Shown here: positions 23,963-34,249 of the stretch, one piece after another
Layout: the number at the start of each line of letters is the position of its first letter
How positions within the stretch are numbered: the first letter of the stretch is position 1
DNA from: Populus alba
Lineage: Eukaryota > Streptophyta > Magnoliopsida > Malpighiales > Salicaceae
DNA: 64,000 nt
Assembly (NCBI RefSeq): GCF_005239225.2
Contig: NC_133284.1
Location: 401,770 to 465,769, forward strand
Direction of reading: 5' to 3'
Made by a program: the position numbers and the translations under genes
Notes under the pieces: generated by a model
What the model was told of the DNA's origin: nothing
The model's input: the letters and a program-made list of their open reading frames with translations, nothing else
Database searches by the model: none

Positions 23963-23967
23963 CCAAG

Positions 23968-24336
23968 TAGGGGTGGAAAGTTGGTTGGCACCAACATGCA
24001 AATGATCCTTTGAGCATATCGAGCGTAACGTGTTGGTCGCACCAGTATAGGATGCAGAATGGGTAGGGGTTGGTGACCACTACTGCGAAGCTAAGCACAT
24101 TATGGGGTTACGTGGCCGAAGGAAAAGCATAGATGACACTTGATGTTACGCTCCAAGGACTGGTGAGGAGACCACTCCCCACCACCAGCAGGCCACCTAG
24201 GCTGCTGCCAATGACCCTGCTTCCAGTCTGTGGGAGCAAAGGAATAAGAACTATGAAAATCAGACATGTGCTGGCTGTTGTACCTGTTACTGTTAGAGTG
24301 CCAATTGTCGCGAGAACAACCTCTGTTATAGCTATG
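23968..24336 (-). pseudogene. Copia gag/protease junction with zinc-knuckle remnant
   Basis: Minus strand shows HVGANQLSTPTW at the LTR junction, a duplicated HVTLDM word, and a Trp/Gly-rich stretch (WKQGHWQQP type) before a degraded zinc knuckle. The repeat of the QHVTLD word at 22,300 and 24,020 suggests a small internal duplication in this Copia copy. Confidence 0.6.
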
Positions 24337-25124
24337 CTACTGTTGAGCAAGGTGAGCAGAGGGCAACATAGATAGTGTGGGGAGCAAAGGTGAATTTACA
24401 CCCAAGAATGGAAGAGAAGTCTTATGCAGAAACTTATGAGTAAAAAGATGGCTATAAGAGTCAGTGTATGATAGCAGTTCTTTCTTGGTCACACAACTAG
24501 TTACCAAGTCTTTAAACTCACCATAAAGACCACAAAAATATATAGAGGTTAAAGTACTTAAGAGAAAGGGGTTGGCCAACAGCAGCCAATTTATCAAATA
24601 ATGGCTTGGCAAGTTGCATATATTAAACAATCTAGGCATCTCATTGCCGAAGATCTTGAAAAGACTCCTGGAGTTGCATAATACGAGAATTTGACGGAGA
24701 AGAAAACACTTTCTCAAGAGTGTGCCAAATACAAGAAAAAGTCTAACAATCTACCACAAGATGCAATACATCCACAAGAAAAGAGGGGTTGATTACCAAA
24801 GAAGAACCATCAGAACTATCAGAAACATGAGAAGAAAAACACGACACTAAGCCATCAACAAATTGGAAAACACATTGACCAAGAAGATATGGCTTCATCT
24901 ACATTCGCCAATAGAGATTGTTGGTGTTCATAAGCTTCAATGAAACCACTTGATGAGTGTTTGACAATGCAATGATAGAAGTAGTTGTTGTCTCCATAAT
25001 GTGAAGAGAGACAATTGAAACATGAAAGAATGAACTATGGTTCTACTTTGTAGGTTGGGGTTGTTGTTGGTGTTGGTGGGAGAAGGAACCAACAGCAACA
25101 ACTTCTGAATGGCCGACCAATTGG
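24337..25124 (-). pseudogene. Copia gag, left copy of a 788-bp duplication
   Basis: Nearly identical to 38,910-39,697 (one G/A difference seen, in CCACAAGATGCAA against CCACAAAATGCAA). It encodes broken Copia gag (CVTKKELLSYTDSYSHLFTH, KFLHKTSLPF). The block ends at TTGG (25,121-25,124), where sequence switches into the Tat element's internal region. The duplication flanks the Tat complex on both sides. Confidence 0.85.
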
Positions 25125-25229
25125 ACGAAGAAAGAATCATTGAGTTGATTCTAGAACAACAAGAAGAGAAGATAAGGATTCTCAAACCCTGCCAGCAGGA
25201 AAAACGACATCGATAGCATTCGGTAAAAA

Positions 25230-25879
25230 GGAATCGCCAGATGGGATTCCAAGTTGTTTGAGATCGCCAGAAGGGATCTCGTATTTTGATATTCATCAAC
25301 GGAGGTCGCCAGAAGGGACCTCATATTTCATGTTTGATAAAAAGGAATCGCCAGATGGGATTCCAAGTTGTTTGAGATCGCCAGAAGGGATCTCGTATTT
25401 CGATGAAGGTCGCCAGAAGGGACCTCATATTTCATGTTTTAATAAAAGGAATTGCCAGATGGGATTCCAAGTTGATGGAGATCGCCAGAAGGGATCTCGT
25501 ATTTCACTATTTTGGGGGTCGCCAGATGGGACCTCATATTCCATGTTTGTTAAAAGGAATCGCCAGATGGGATTCCAAGATGATTAAAGGAGATCGCCAG
25601 AAGGGATCTCGTGTTTCACTATTTGGAGGTCGCTAGATGGGACCTCGTATTTCATGTTGGTTAAAAAAGGAATCGCTAGATGGGATTCCAAGTTGGTTAA
25701 AGGAGATCGCCAGAAGGGATCTCATATTTCGATATTCATCCAAGGAGGTCGCCAGAAGGGACCTCATATTTCAGCTTTGAATAAAAGGAATCGCCAGATG
25801 GGATTCCAAGTTAAAGGAGATCGCCAGATGGGATCTCATACTTCGACATTCATCAAGGAAGGTCGCCAGAAGGGACCTC
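25230..25879 (+). repeat. Hairpin higher-order repeat, array A1 (18 hairpins)
   Basis: Eighteen 21-nt inverted repeats in strict A-B-C order, six rounds, about 110 bp per round. A is GGAATC-GCCAGATGG-GATTCC (first at 25,230-25,250), B is GAGATC-GCCAGAAGG-GATCTC (25,260-25,280), C is GAGGTC-GCCAGAAGG-GACCTC (25,302-25,322). The loop is nearly constant while stems differ. Most deviations keep pairing (GGAATT opposite GATTCC, GGGGTC opposite GACCTC, both G-U tolerant). Lies in the 3' untranslated part of the Tat element, just before a second repeat and the LTR. Confidence 0.95.
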
Positions 25880-25934
25880 ATATTGAAACCATTTCTTAGA
25901 AAAGCATTGGAGTTTACTAAGTATTCTTCCCCCT

Positions 25935-26270
25935 GGGTAGGTCACCCATACAATGAGACCATTATTTTTCTTGGGTCGGTCACCCATACAATGAGACCAT
26001 CATTTTTCTAGGGTTCGTCACCCGTACAATGAGACCAGCACTAGGGTTCGTCACCCGTACAATGAGACCAGCATTTTTCTTGGGTCGGTCACCCATACAA
26101 TGAGACCAGCATTTTTCTTGGGTTTGTCACCCATACAATGAGACCAACATTTTTTTCTGGGTAGGTCACCCATACAATGAGACCATTCTTCATTTTTTTT
26201 CTGGGTAGGTCACCCATATAATGAGACCATCATTTTTTCTTGGGTAGGTCACCCATACAACGAGACCATT
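25935..26270 (+). repeat. 38-bp minisatellite, copy A (9 units)
   Basis: Nine units of GGTNNGTCACCC(A/G)TACAATGAGACC plus a T-rich spacer, period about 38 bp. Each unit can pair GGTC with GACC. It lies between two hairpin arrays in the Tat 3' region. Confidence 0.92.
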
Positions 26271-26299
26271 ACGCATTTTTGTATTTGGTTGTGAGTAAA

Positions 26300-26473
26300 G
26301 GAATCGCCAGATGAGATTCCAAGTTGGTTGAGATCGCCAGAAGGGATCTCGCATTTCGATATTGGTCAAAGGAGGTCGCCAGAAGGGACTTTATATTTTA
26401 GCCTTGGTTAAGAAGAATCGCCAGATGGGATTCCAAGTTTTTGGGGTTAAAGGAGATCGCCAGAAGGGATCTC
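26300..26473 (+). repeat. Hairpin array A2 (5 hairpins)
   Basis: A-B-C-A-B order continues after the minisatellite. The C member is GAGGTC opposite GACTTT, which still pairs throughout with two G-U pairs. One A member has an outer A-C mismatch. The last hairpin is at 26,453-26,473. Confidence 0.9.
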
Positions 26474-26649
26474 GAGATGACTAAATTTGGATCATAGTTT
26501 TTGGGCTAAAGAGGATTGTTGCAAAAGACAAGGTTTCAGATCAATTAAGCTTCGACCAGATCAGTTTCGGGAGTTCCGTTTTGGGTTTATCTTTATAACA
26601 CTTACTGCGCAAAACCCATGCTCCGTAAGTATTATAAAGAGGGGGCATC

Positions 26650-29268
26650 TGTTGTAACCCATTTTTGGGTCCCCCTGAAAAAATAAAATAAATAGCCAAA
26701 AGAGGCTAGAAAAATAACGGAAGGCAGAAGCACTCAGAAAATGGTTAGAAAACTGGTCAAGGAGTATAAAGATACAAAGATTGGATTTTTTACAGTATTT
26801 TCTTGAAGGATGAGAGCCCTATTGAGAAGGAAAATTTAAATTTTGAGGAGAAGCCCAAATTTGGATGTTTATGGACTTAATTGGATTTTTATTTGAATTT
26901 ATAAAGGATTTGATTGCAAGAAAAAATTGATTTTTAAGTCAATTTGGGCTTTAATTAGAAGAAATTAAAGTTCTGAGGCCAAATTATATATTTTTTAGGA
27001 ATTTATTGGGTCAAATCAGGGGCTTAATTGCATAAATATTGAAGTTTAATGGCCAATTAGGGACTTAATTGTAAAAATCCAAAACCAGGGACCAATTTGG
27101 AGAAGGCGCAAAGATAGAGGGGGCTGTTTGAATTTGATCCAGGGGCTTAATTGAAGAAATTAGAAGTTTATTGATCAATTGAGGGCTAAATTGCATAAAT
27201 CAGAGGCCAAGGATCAAAGTGGAAAACGCGGCCAACTATGGGGACGAACCGAAATTGGAAGGGACGAAATTGAATTGAACACAGATGATTAAGGACTGAT
27301 TCAAGAAATGTTCTGGCGCCTTTATTTTAAAATGGAACGGCGCGTTTTATCCAAAACGACGCCGTTTCATGCAAAAAAAAAAAAAAGGAGACCGAACGGT
27401 GCCGTTTTGAACGGCACTGTTCACTTTCTTCTTCTCCCGAACATTACAGCGGGGAAGAAGGAAAAGTTTGCATTATTTATTTTTCTGCAGGTCCCTCTTG
27501 TCACCGACCGAGGCCCCACGCCGGTGGGCCACCGACAGAAGACACTGGCCGACCACCCGCCGCGCTGCCGAAGCCGAGGGAGGCCCGCCTGGACAGCCGC
27601 TCCTCGACCCGCTCCTTGGCTCCACGGTGAAGCCACGCCCGCTGGTTCTATAAATGGAGAACCGAAAGAGAGAAGAAGGGGGGGAAGACAGAAAAGAAAA
27701 AAAAAAAACCCAAAAGAAAAAAACAAAGAAAACCAAAGAGAGAGAGGAGGAGAGAACCCGAAGAGAGAGAGAGAAGAAACCGGAGAAGGAACGGACAGAG
27801 AAGAGAGGGAGGAGGAAACAAAACAAAAAAAAGCAATGAGACAGTGAGGGGACGACCGAGAGGGGAGACCATTGTACACAGAGAAGGATGAACAGCTGAC
27901 AGAAGGAAACACCCGGGATCAAAAGGAGAAGAACCAGACATAAGCAAAAAGGAGGAAGACAGAGGTACGTGCGTCTACATAAAGAAGAAGAAATACTGCA
28001 GAAAACAGTTGCGCTTCCCAACCACTGCCACCGTCAGAACCATCGTGAGCCCCCATTGGCTTCCTGTCCACCGCCACCAGCATCACTGGGAGTGTTCGCC
28101 ATCGTCTTCAACATCATTTCTGCCACCAGGTTTGCACCCCCTTCGTCGCTGTGCATGCACCATTTCCTTGCATTTCACTGTTGAAGTGAAATATAATTCA
28201 CTTGAACAGTGAAATGTTAATTCACTGTTCACATCACATATAATTCACGTGAACAGTGAAATGCTATTTCACTGTTCACATCATATTTATTTCACTGTTC
28301 ACATGAGGCCTGCTGGGTTCAGCCCAGCCATGTGGGCCCCGATGGGTCAGCCCTAAAAAAAAAATAAAAAAATAAAAAAATCTTCAAAAAAAATTATTTC
28401 AAAGAATTTGTGATTTTTCTGTAATTTTATTATTGTATTTTGGGTCAATACCGGTTTGTATTTTTATATTGTCAAGATACAAATTCGGTATTAAAATACC
28501 CGGTTTTCGTCAAAAAAAATGTTTACTAAAAAAAAATGTTTTGTTTTCATGCATACGGCCAATACACTAACATGTTTTGAATGTTCTTTTTATATATAAA
28601 AAAAAATATTGGAAGTTTTGAAAATGTGTTTTCGCATAGATTTCTTAAAACACAAAATCATTTTCTTGCATTTGTGGATTTTACAACCCGTTTGTAAAAC
28701 TCCAAAGGGTATTGGCCAATATTCCAAAAAACTATAAAAAATCTTATTTTGGGAGGAGAAGTTGTGGTTATTGTTCACCGCTAATGTTTGGATGAAGAAA
28801 TCCTTAAAAGGACGAACATCCAAAATATTATCGGGAGTAATAAATCAACGCACATGTTTGAAAGAAGCTTTGGCTGCGATCGAGAATATTTCAAAATTAA
28901 AATTTTTTCTCTCCACGGTTTACGAGCCGTGAAAAGTAATTTTTTTTAGGAATTGTGAAATTTTCTTCGTTCTTTTTATTCTCTTTTCCTTGCGATTTAC
29001 GAGTTGACGGGATTAGAAAACACCAACACCATAGACTATAAAGCAAACCAAACACCAAGCAGCTTACCTTAGGTAGGGCGTACTAGGGGTGCTAGTACCT
29101 TCCCTTTACGCAACCAGTCCCTTGCCTTAGAATCTCTGAAAGACCAGTTAGGGTTCCTAGTGACCAAATACTAGGTGGCGACTCCAAAGAACCAAATCAT
29201 CAGAACACTACGAAAATCGCCAGTCGATGTCGTGCCTTTATAAAATTTTTTTTTGTGGGGGTGTGACA
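26650..29268 (+). repeat. Tat LTR copy A
   Basis: 2,619 bp, TGTTGTAACCC...GGGTGTGACA, preceded by a purine tract (AAAGAGGGGGCATC at about 26,637-26,649) and followed by the primer site, so it acts as a 5' LTR for 29,269 onward. It contains a polypurine-biased block (27,650-27,965), a cluster of TTCACTGTTCA inverted motifs (28,170-28,305) and several GGGACTTAATTG words (26.9-27.2 kb). Confidence 0.9.
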
Positions 29269-29270
29269 GA

Positions 29271-29290
29271 ATGGCGACTCCACTGGGGAC
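29271..29290 (+). other. Tat primer-binding site
   Basis: TGGCGACTCCACTGGGGA follows LTR A after a 2-3 nt gap, the usual place for minus-strand priming. Tat/Ogre-type elements carry this phrase at the same place; I believe the primer is a tRNA-Arg, from memory. The match to a tRNA 3' end should be tested. Confidence 0.65.
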
Positions 29291-30055
29291 CCTTGGACTA
29301 AGCTTGATTTTTTGTTTGTTTAGGCTATGTGTTATTGGTTTTTGTTTTCTTACGATGCTTTGTTTAAAAGCTTTAGCATACATCTTTACATTCTATCGTA
29401 CATGGCATGGTCATGCATCACTTTATTATTGTTATTATATTATGAGGGCACACACCTGTAACTTTAAGGTTAAGTGGGGGACTAGCAGCTGGCCTTATGA
29501 CTTGAGTCAAGGTTTAAGTTTGTGTAAACCCCAACTCTTTGCTGAGTGTTTAGACTGATTGTGATTGGTACACGTGCCATCCCACTATCTGCTGGACCTC
29601 CATATCGCCTTTACGAGGGTGATCACTGGAACATCAAGAGACCCTTTTTAGAGACCCAGTAGTAAACCTACCCAATGTCTCACATAAAGGAACTAGAGCC
29701 TATCCTTAGGATGTATGCTCCATAATATCTTTTTGCATCCATAAAGGGAGAGATGTTCTAGAATTGGGAGACCCAAGAAGCTTCATTTGGTGATTTAATC
29801 AACAATGCTTGTTTGATCATGATATTGTGTTGTTTTCCTTTTTCAACTTTTTAAATCGAGGTTCCAAATGCCTTTTCAAAAGTTCATCTTGGTGTTTTTA
29901 CACATCATTTTTCTTTTCAAAACGAATCTTCCATAACTACACCTGCACTTTACACTGAGAATGAATGGCCGGACTTTAAAGAATCCATATTAGTTGTAGA
30001 AGAGGAAGAATGGTAGGAAAATAACATTAGGGGATTCACAAAAACGAACAACATG
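29291..30055 (+). other. Degraded Tat 5' untranslated/gag region
   Basis: Follows the primer site. Contains short stop-filled stretches and no clear gag or protease motifs. Most of gag, protease and the front of RT appear deleted between the leader and 30,060. Confidence 0.5.
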
Positions 30056-30059
30056 AACA

Positions 30060-30780
30060 AACTTGGAAACCCGCTACAAGGTCATGCCGTTTGGGTTAAA
30101 GAAAGTTGGGGGCACCTACCAAAGTGCCAGGGTAACTTTATTTCACAACATGATGCAAAAGAGATTAAAGTATACGTGGATGACATGACCTAGAGAGGGA
30201 GAGAATCATGACCAAATATTGAAGGAATTAGTTGAAAGACTAAGAAAGTACAAGTTGAGGCTTAACCATGCAAGGTGTTCATTCGGGGTAAAAATCTAGG
30301 AAGTTGTTGGAATTTATGATGAGTGACAAAGGGATAGAAGTGGACCCTGATTAAGTAAAGGCTATTCAACCTATGCCAACTCCCAAGACTAAGAAGGATG
30401 TAAGGAGGTTCTTGGGAAGTTTGAATTACATTGCTCAATTTATATCCCAATTAACCACGACTTATGACCTCATCTTCAAATTGTTAAGGAGGAAGAATCT
30501 TGGAATTTGGAATAAGAACGTGGAGAAGCTTTCACAAAAATCAAGCAATACCTACTGAATCCACCCCTATCTATGAGTTGAATTGAAAAATGGCAAGTTC
30601 TACTAACTGAGTACAACATAGTATATATGACAAGAAAAGCCATGAATGTCATCGCCAATCACCTAGCTGACCATGTTGTGAAAGTTTATGGGTTGTTAAG
30701 ATTTGATTTTTTGGATAAAAATATGCTTTCAGTCGAGTAAGGGAAATCAGATTGTTGGATTATGTACTTTGAGGGTGTTG
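30060..30780 (+). pseudogene. Tat reverse transcriptase and first RNase H remnants
   Basis: In shifting frames: MPFGLKKVGGTYQSA (about 30,086), VYVDDM with the catalytic Asp pair (30,170-30,187), GIEVDPD, then PMPTPKTKKDVRRFLGSLNYIAQFI (from 30,373), and the RNase H end VLLTEYNIVYMTRKAMNVIA (about 30,600). Typical Ty3 order, but with internal deletions and several shifts. The element cannot encode its own polymerase. Confidence 0.85.
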
Positions 30781-31030
30781 TGGTAATAGAGTGGGGGCAG
30801 TGCTAATCTTTCCTAATAAGAAACAGTATCCGGTTTTAGTTAAGTCGCAATTTGGGTACACTAACAACACAACTGAGTTTGAAGCTTGCATTTTAGAGGT
30901 TGCATTAGAGCTAAACATCAGAAAGATAGATGTGTATTGGAGACTCGATTTTGATTATTTGTCAAGTGAAAGGACAAGGGCAAACCAAGGACGAGAAGTT
31001 GAGACCTTGCCAAGAATACTTGTCTAGATG
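30780..31030 (+). pseudogene. Tat additional archaeal-type RNase H domain
   Basis: The frame at 30,791-31,027 reads GAVLIFPNKKQYPVLVKSQF, NNTTEFEACILEVALELNIRKIDVY: the second RNase H (aRNH) that plant Tat elements carry between RNase H and integrase. The E of TEFEAC is a conserved acidic position. The domain is incomplete at its C-terminus. Confidence 0.8.
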
Positions 31031-31199
31031 GGCTAGAGAATTTGAGGAAATAAAGTTCACTCATCTAGGAAGGGAATGAAACCATTTTGATGTTTTGGTC
31101 ACGCCAGCTTCTATGGTTAGAATAGACTTTGGGCACAAGGTACAACCAATACACATTGATATAAGAAATAACTTAGCTCACTGTTGCTCAGTTTGAAAG

Positions 31200-32115
31200 A
31201 GAAATAGATGGAAACCCTTGGTACTATGATATCAAGAATTTCATCCAAAACCATACATATCCCGTGGGGGCATCCAAAAATCAACAAGAAGACGTTGAGG
31301 AGGTTGGCAATGGATTTCTATCTTGATGGGGAAACTTTGTATAAATCATCTGACGAAACTTTGTTGAGATGTTTTGATCACGTGAAAAAAGTGGTGAAGA
31401 AATTTATGGAAAGATATTTGATCCATCGATATGGTCCACTAGAAAAATTAATAATGCCCAGAACTTCAATAGCAAGATGATAATAGAACTCTGCGCTAAA
31501 TGAAAAAATCAAGTATGCCAATTCCTCGCCATACAAGCCAAAGATGAATAGTGCGGTAGAAGCTTCGAACGAAAATATCAAGAAGATTATCTAGAAAATG
31601 GTATTCACTTACAAGGATTGGTATGAGATGTTGTCATTTTCCCTTCACGCGTACCCCACTGCAATCCGAACCTCAATAAGAGTCACCCTGTATACGTTGG
31701 TATATGAAATGGAGGCGGTAATACCTTTAGAAGTTGAAATCCCCTCATTAAGAGTATTGATAGACTTTGAGCTAGAAGAGTTAGAATGGGACAAGGTTAA
31801 ATGTGAACAGTTGAATCTGATAAGTGAAAAGAGGATAGCCGCAATCTGTCATCATCAACTTTATCAAAGAAGGATGGCCAAATCATACAACAAGAGGATT
31901 CGACCTTGAGGGTCCCACGAAGGAGATCTTATATGGAAGAAAATGTTGTCTTTTACCAGGAGAAGGTCAGAGTAAATGGACGCCAAACAATGAGGGCCCT
32001 TTAGTGGTACAAAAAGCATTTTTGGGAGAAGCTTTAATTGTTACCTAGAATGGATGGAGAAGATCTATTTAGGCCCGTGAATTCTGACTCTATAAGGAAA
32101 TATTACGCTTGATGT
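31200..32115 (+). pseudogene. Tat integrase remnant
   Basis: Pieces: RRLAMDFYLDGETLYKSSDE (31,300s; zinc-finger side), HRYGPLEKLI (31,420s), then 31,598-31,909 with HAYPTAIRTSIRVTLYTLVY, MEAVIPLEVEIPSLRVL, EQLNLISEKRIAAICHHQLY, and the chromatin-side tail to about 32,110 (RPVNSDSIRKYY). This matches Tat integrases strongly. Large parts of the catalytic core are deleted. Confidence 0.85.
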
Positions 32116-32825
32116 ATTTCGTAATTTCCCAATCAACAAAATTAAAGTCTGACCATGAATTCTCTTTGTAAAGAGCCTTTTTTATTTATATATATAAAAC
32201 ATATGATCTCATAGCATTTGAAATCTTTTACTTAAAAGAACTTTTTACACATGACTAAAGAGATGACTCCATCAATTGGAGAGCACCAAATCAGATCTTC
32301 TTGACATATAGTTGCACTCCACACTAGGGGGCAATAAAAGATTATTTCCTGAAAGGTTTTACATGTTTTCAAAACGGGATGAGGGCCCGTAGATTTGAAA
32401 AAGATAAAGCATTTAACAAAAGCATGACAAAGAGGCAAGGACAAGTCGTAAATTTGGAGAAAAAAGGGGCTACTTGTAAAAAAGTCGAAGACTTCTTCCC
32501 CAAGATATGATAGGAGGCAACACGAGAGATGAATCCAGCATACGATTTCAAAAGCAAGCTCATGTTGAGAGGCAGTCTCACGAACAAGAAGATGAGGATG
32601 GGGCCTATGTTTCAAAACCAGGTACGAATGCATGCATTGCATCTAATCATAAATCATTGCATGTATGTTTTTTTGGATCGTTACAGGAGGAGATCTTAGT
32701 GCATTCCAACAAGATTATGGACGAAGAAAGAATCATTGAGTTGATTCTAGAACAACAAGAAGAGAAGATAAGGATTCTCAAACCCTGCCAGCAGGAAAAA
32801 CGACATCGATAGCATTCGGTAAAAA
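32116..32825 (+). other. Tat 3' internal region upstream of the hairpin array
   Basis: No conserved domain recognised. 32,718-32,825 repeats at 25,122-25,229, and position 32,718-32,720 (TGG) is the point corresponding to the aberrant left junction of the complex. Confidence 0.5.
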
Positions 32826-33476
32826 GGAATCGCCAGATGGGATTCCAAGTTGTTTGAGATCGCCAGAAGGGATCTCGTATTTTGATATTCATCAACGGAG
32901 GTCGCCAGAAGGGACCTCATATTTCATGTTTGATAAAAAGGAATCGCCAGATGGGATTCCAAGTTGTTTGAGATCGCCAGAAGGGATCTCGTATTTCGAT
33001 GAAGGTCGCCAGAAGGGACCTCATATTTCATGTTTTAATAAAAGGAATTGCCAGATGGGATTCCAAGTTGATGGAGATCGCCAGAAGGGATCTCGTATTT
33101 CACTATTTTGGGGGTCGCCAGATGGGACCTCATATTCCATGTTTGTTAAAAGGAATCGCCAGATGGGATTCCAAGATGATTAAAGGAGATCGCCAGAAGG
33201 GATCTCGTGTTTCACTATTTGGAGGTCGCTAGATGGGACCTCGTATTTCATGTTGGTTAAAAAAGGAATCGCTAGATGGGATTCCAAGTTGGTTAAAGGA
33301 GATCGCCAGAAGGGATCTCATATTTCGATATTCATCCAAGGAGGTCGCCAGAAAGGGACCTCATATTTTCAGCTTTGAATAAAAGGAATCGCCAGATGGG
33401 ATTCCAAGTTAAAGGAGATCGCCAGATGGATCTCATACTTCGACATTCATCAAGGAAGGTCGCCAGAAGGGACCTC
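32826..33476 (+). repeat. Hairpin higher-order repeat, array B1
   Basis: Same 18-hairpin A-B-C order as array A1 but with extra single-base indels in homopolymers (for example AGAAAGGGACC, CCAGATGGATCTC). Confidence 0.92.
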
Positions 33477-33531
33477 ATATTGAAACCATTTCTTAGAAAA
33501 GCATTGGAGTTTACTAAGTATTCTTCCCCCT

Positions 33532-33870
33532 GGGTAGGTCACCCATACAATGAGACCATTATTTTTCTTGGGTCGGTCACCCATACAATGAGACCATCAT
33601 TTTTTCTAGGGTTCGTCACCCGTACAATGAGACCAGCACTAGGGGTTCGTCACCCGTACAATGAGACCAGCATTTTTCTTGGGTCGGTCACCCATACAAT
33701 GAGACCAGCATTTTTCTTGGGTTTGTCACCCATACAATGAGACCAACATTTTTTTCTGGGTAGGTCACCCATACAATGAGACCATTCTTCATTTTTTTTT
33801 TCTGGTAGGTCACCCATATAATGAGACCATCATTTTTTCTTGGGTAGGTCACCCATACAACGAGACCATT
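33532..33870 (+). repeat. 38-bp minisatellite, copy B
   Basis: Same nine units as copy A, with homopolymer-length differences (CATTTTTTCTAGGG, ACTAGGGGTTCG). Confidence 0.9.
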
Positions 33871-33898
33871 ACGCATTTTTGTATTTGGTTGTGAGTAA

Positions 33899-34079
33899 AG
33901 GAATCGCCAGATGAGATTCCAGTTGGTTGAGATCGCCAGAAGGGATCTCGCATTTCGATATTGGTCAAAAGGAGGTCGCCAGAAGGGACTTTATATTTTA
34001 GCCTTGGTTAAGAAGAATCGCCAGATAGGATTCCAAGTTTTTTGGGGTTAAAGGAGATCGCCAGAAGGGATCTCGAGAT
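33899..34079 (+). repeat. Hairpin array B2 (5 hairpins)
   Basis: Same A-B-C-A-B order as array A2; one A unit has GATAGGATTCC. Confidence 0.88.
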
Positions 34080-34249
34080 GACTAAATTTGGATCATAGTT
34101 TTTGGGCTAAAGAGGATTGTTGCAAAAGACAAGGTTTCAGATCAATTAAGCTTCGACCAGATCAGTTTCGGGAGTTCCGTTTTTGGGTTTATCTTTATAA
34201 CACTTACTGCGCAAAACCCATGCTCCGTAAGTATTATAAAGAGGGCATC

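Noticed and set aside
24133..24375. Plus-strand open frame opposite Copia gag
   Set aside because: It is antisense to the recognised minus-strand Copia gag and has no motif.
25230..25879. CRISPR-like array of palindromic repeats
   Set aside because: The spacing looks regular, but the host is a plant retrotransposon, there are no unique spacers, and the units are three alternating hairpins with similar linkers.
25258..25899. Open frames of 77-109 codons with repeated RSPEGISYF/RSPDGTS words, also at 32,854-33,740
   Set aside because: They arise because the hairpin repeat units lack stops in some frames; frames shift between units and several overlap. The hairpin structure explains the sequence better than a protein.
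27308..28021. Overlapping long open frames on both strands in the Tat LTR (also 37,012-37,665 and 14,865-15,785)
   Set aside because: They fall in purine-rich low-complexity DNA and read as Lys/Arg/Glu or Phe/Ser/Leu runs without any domain.
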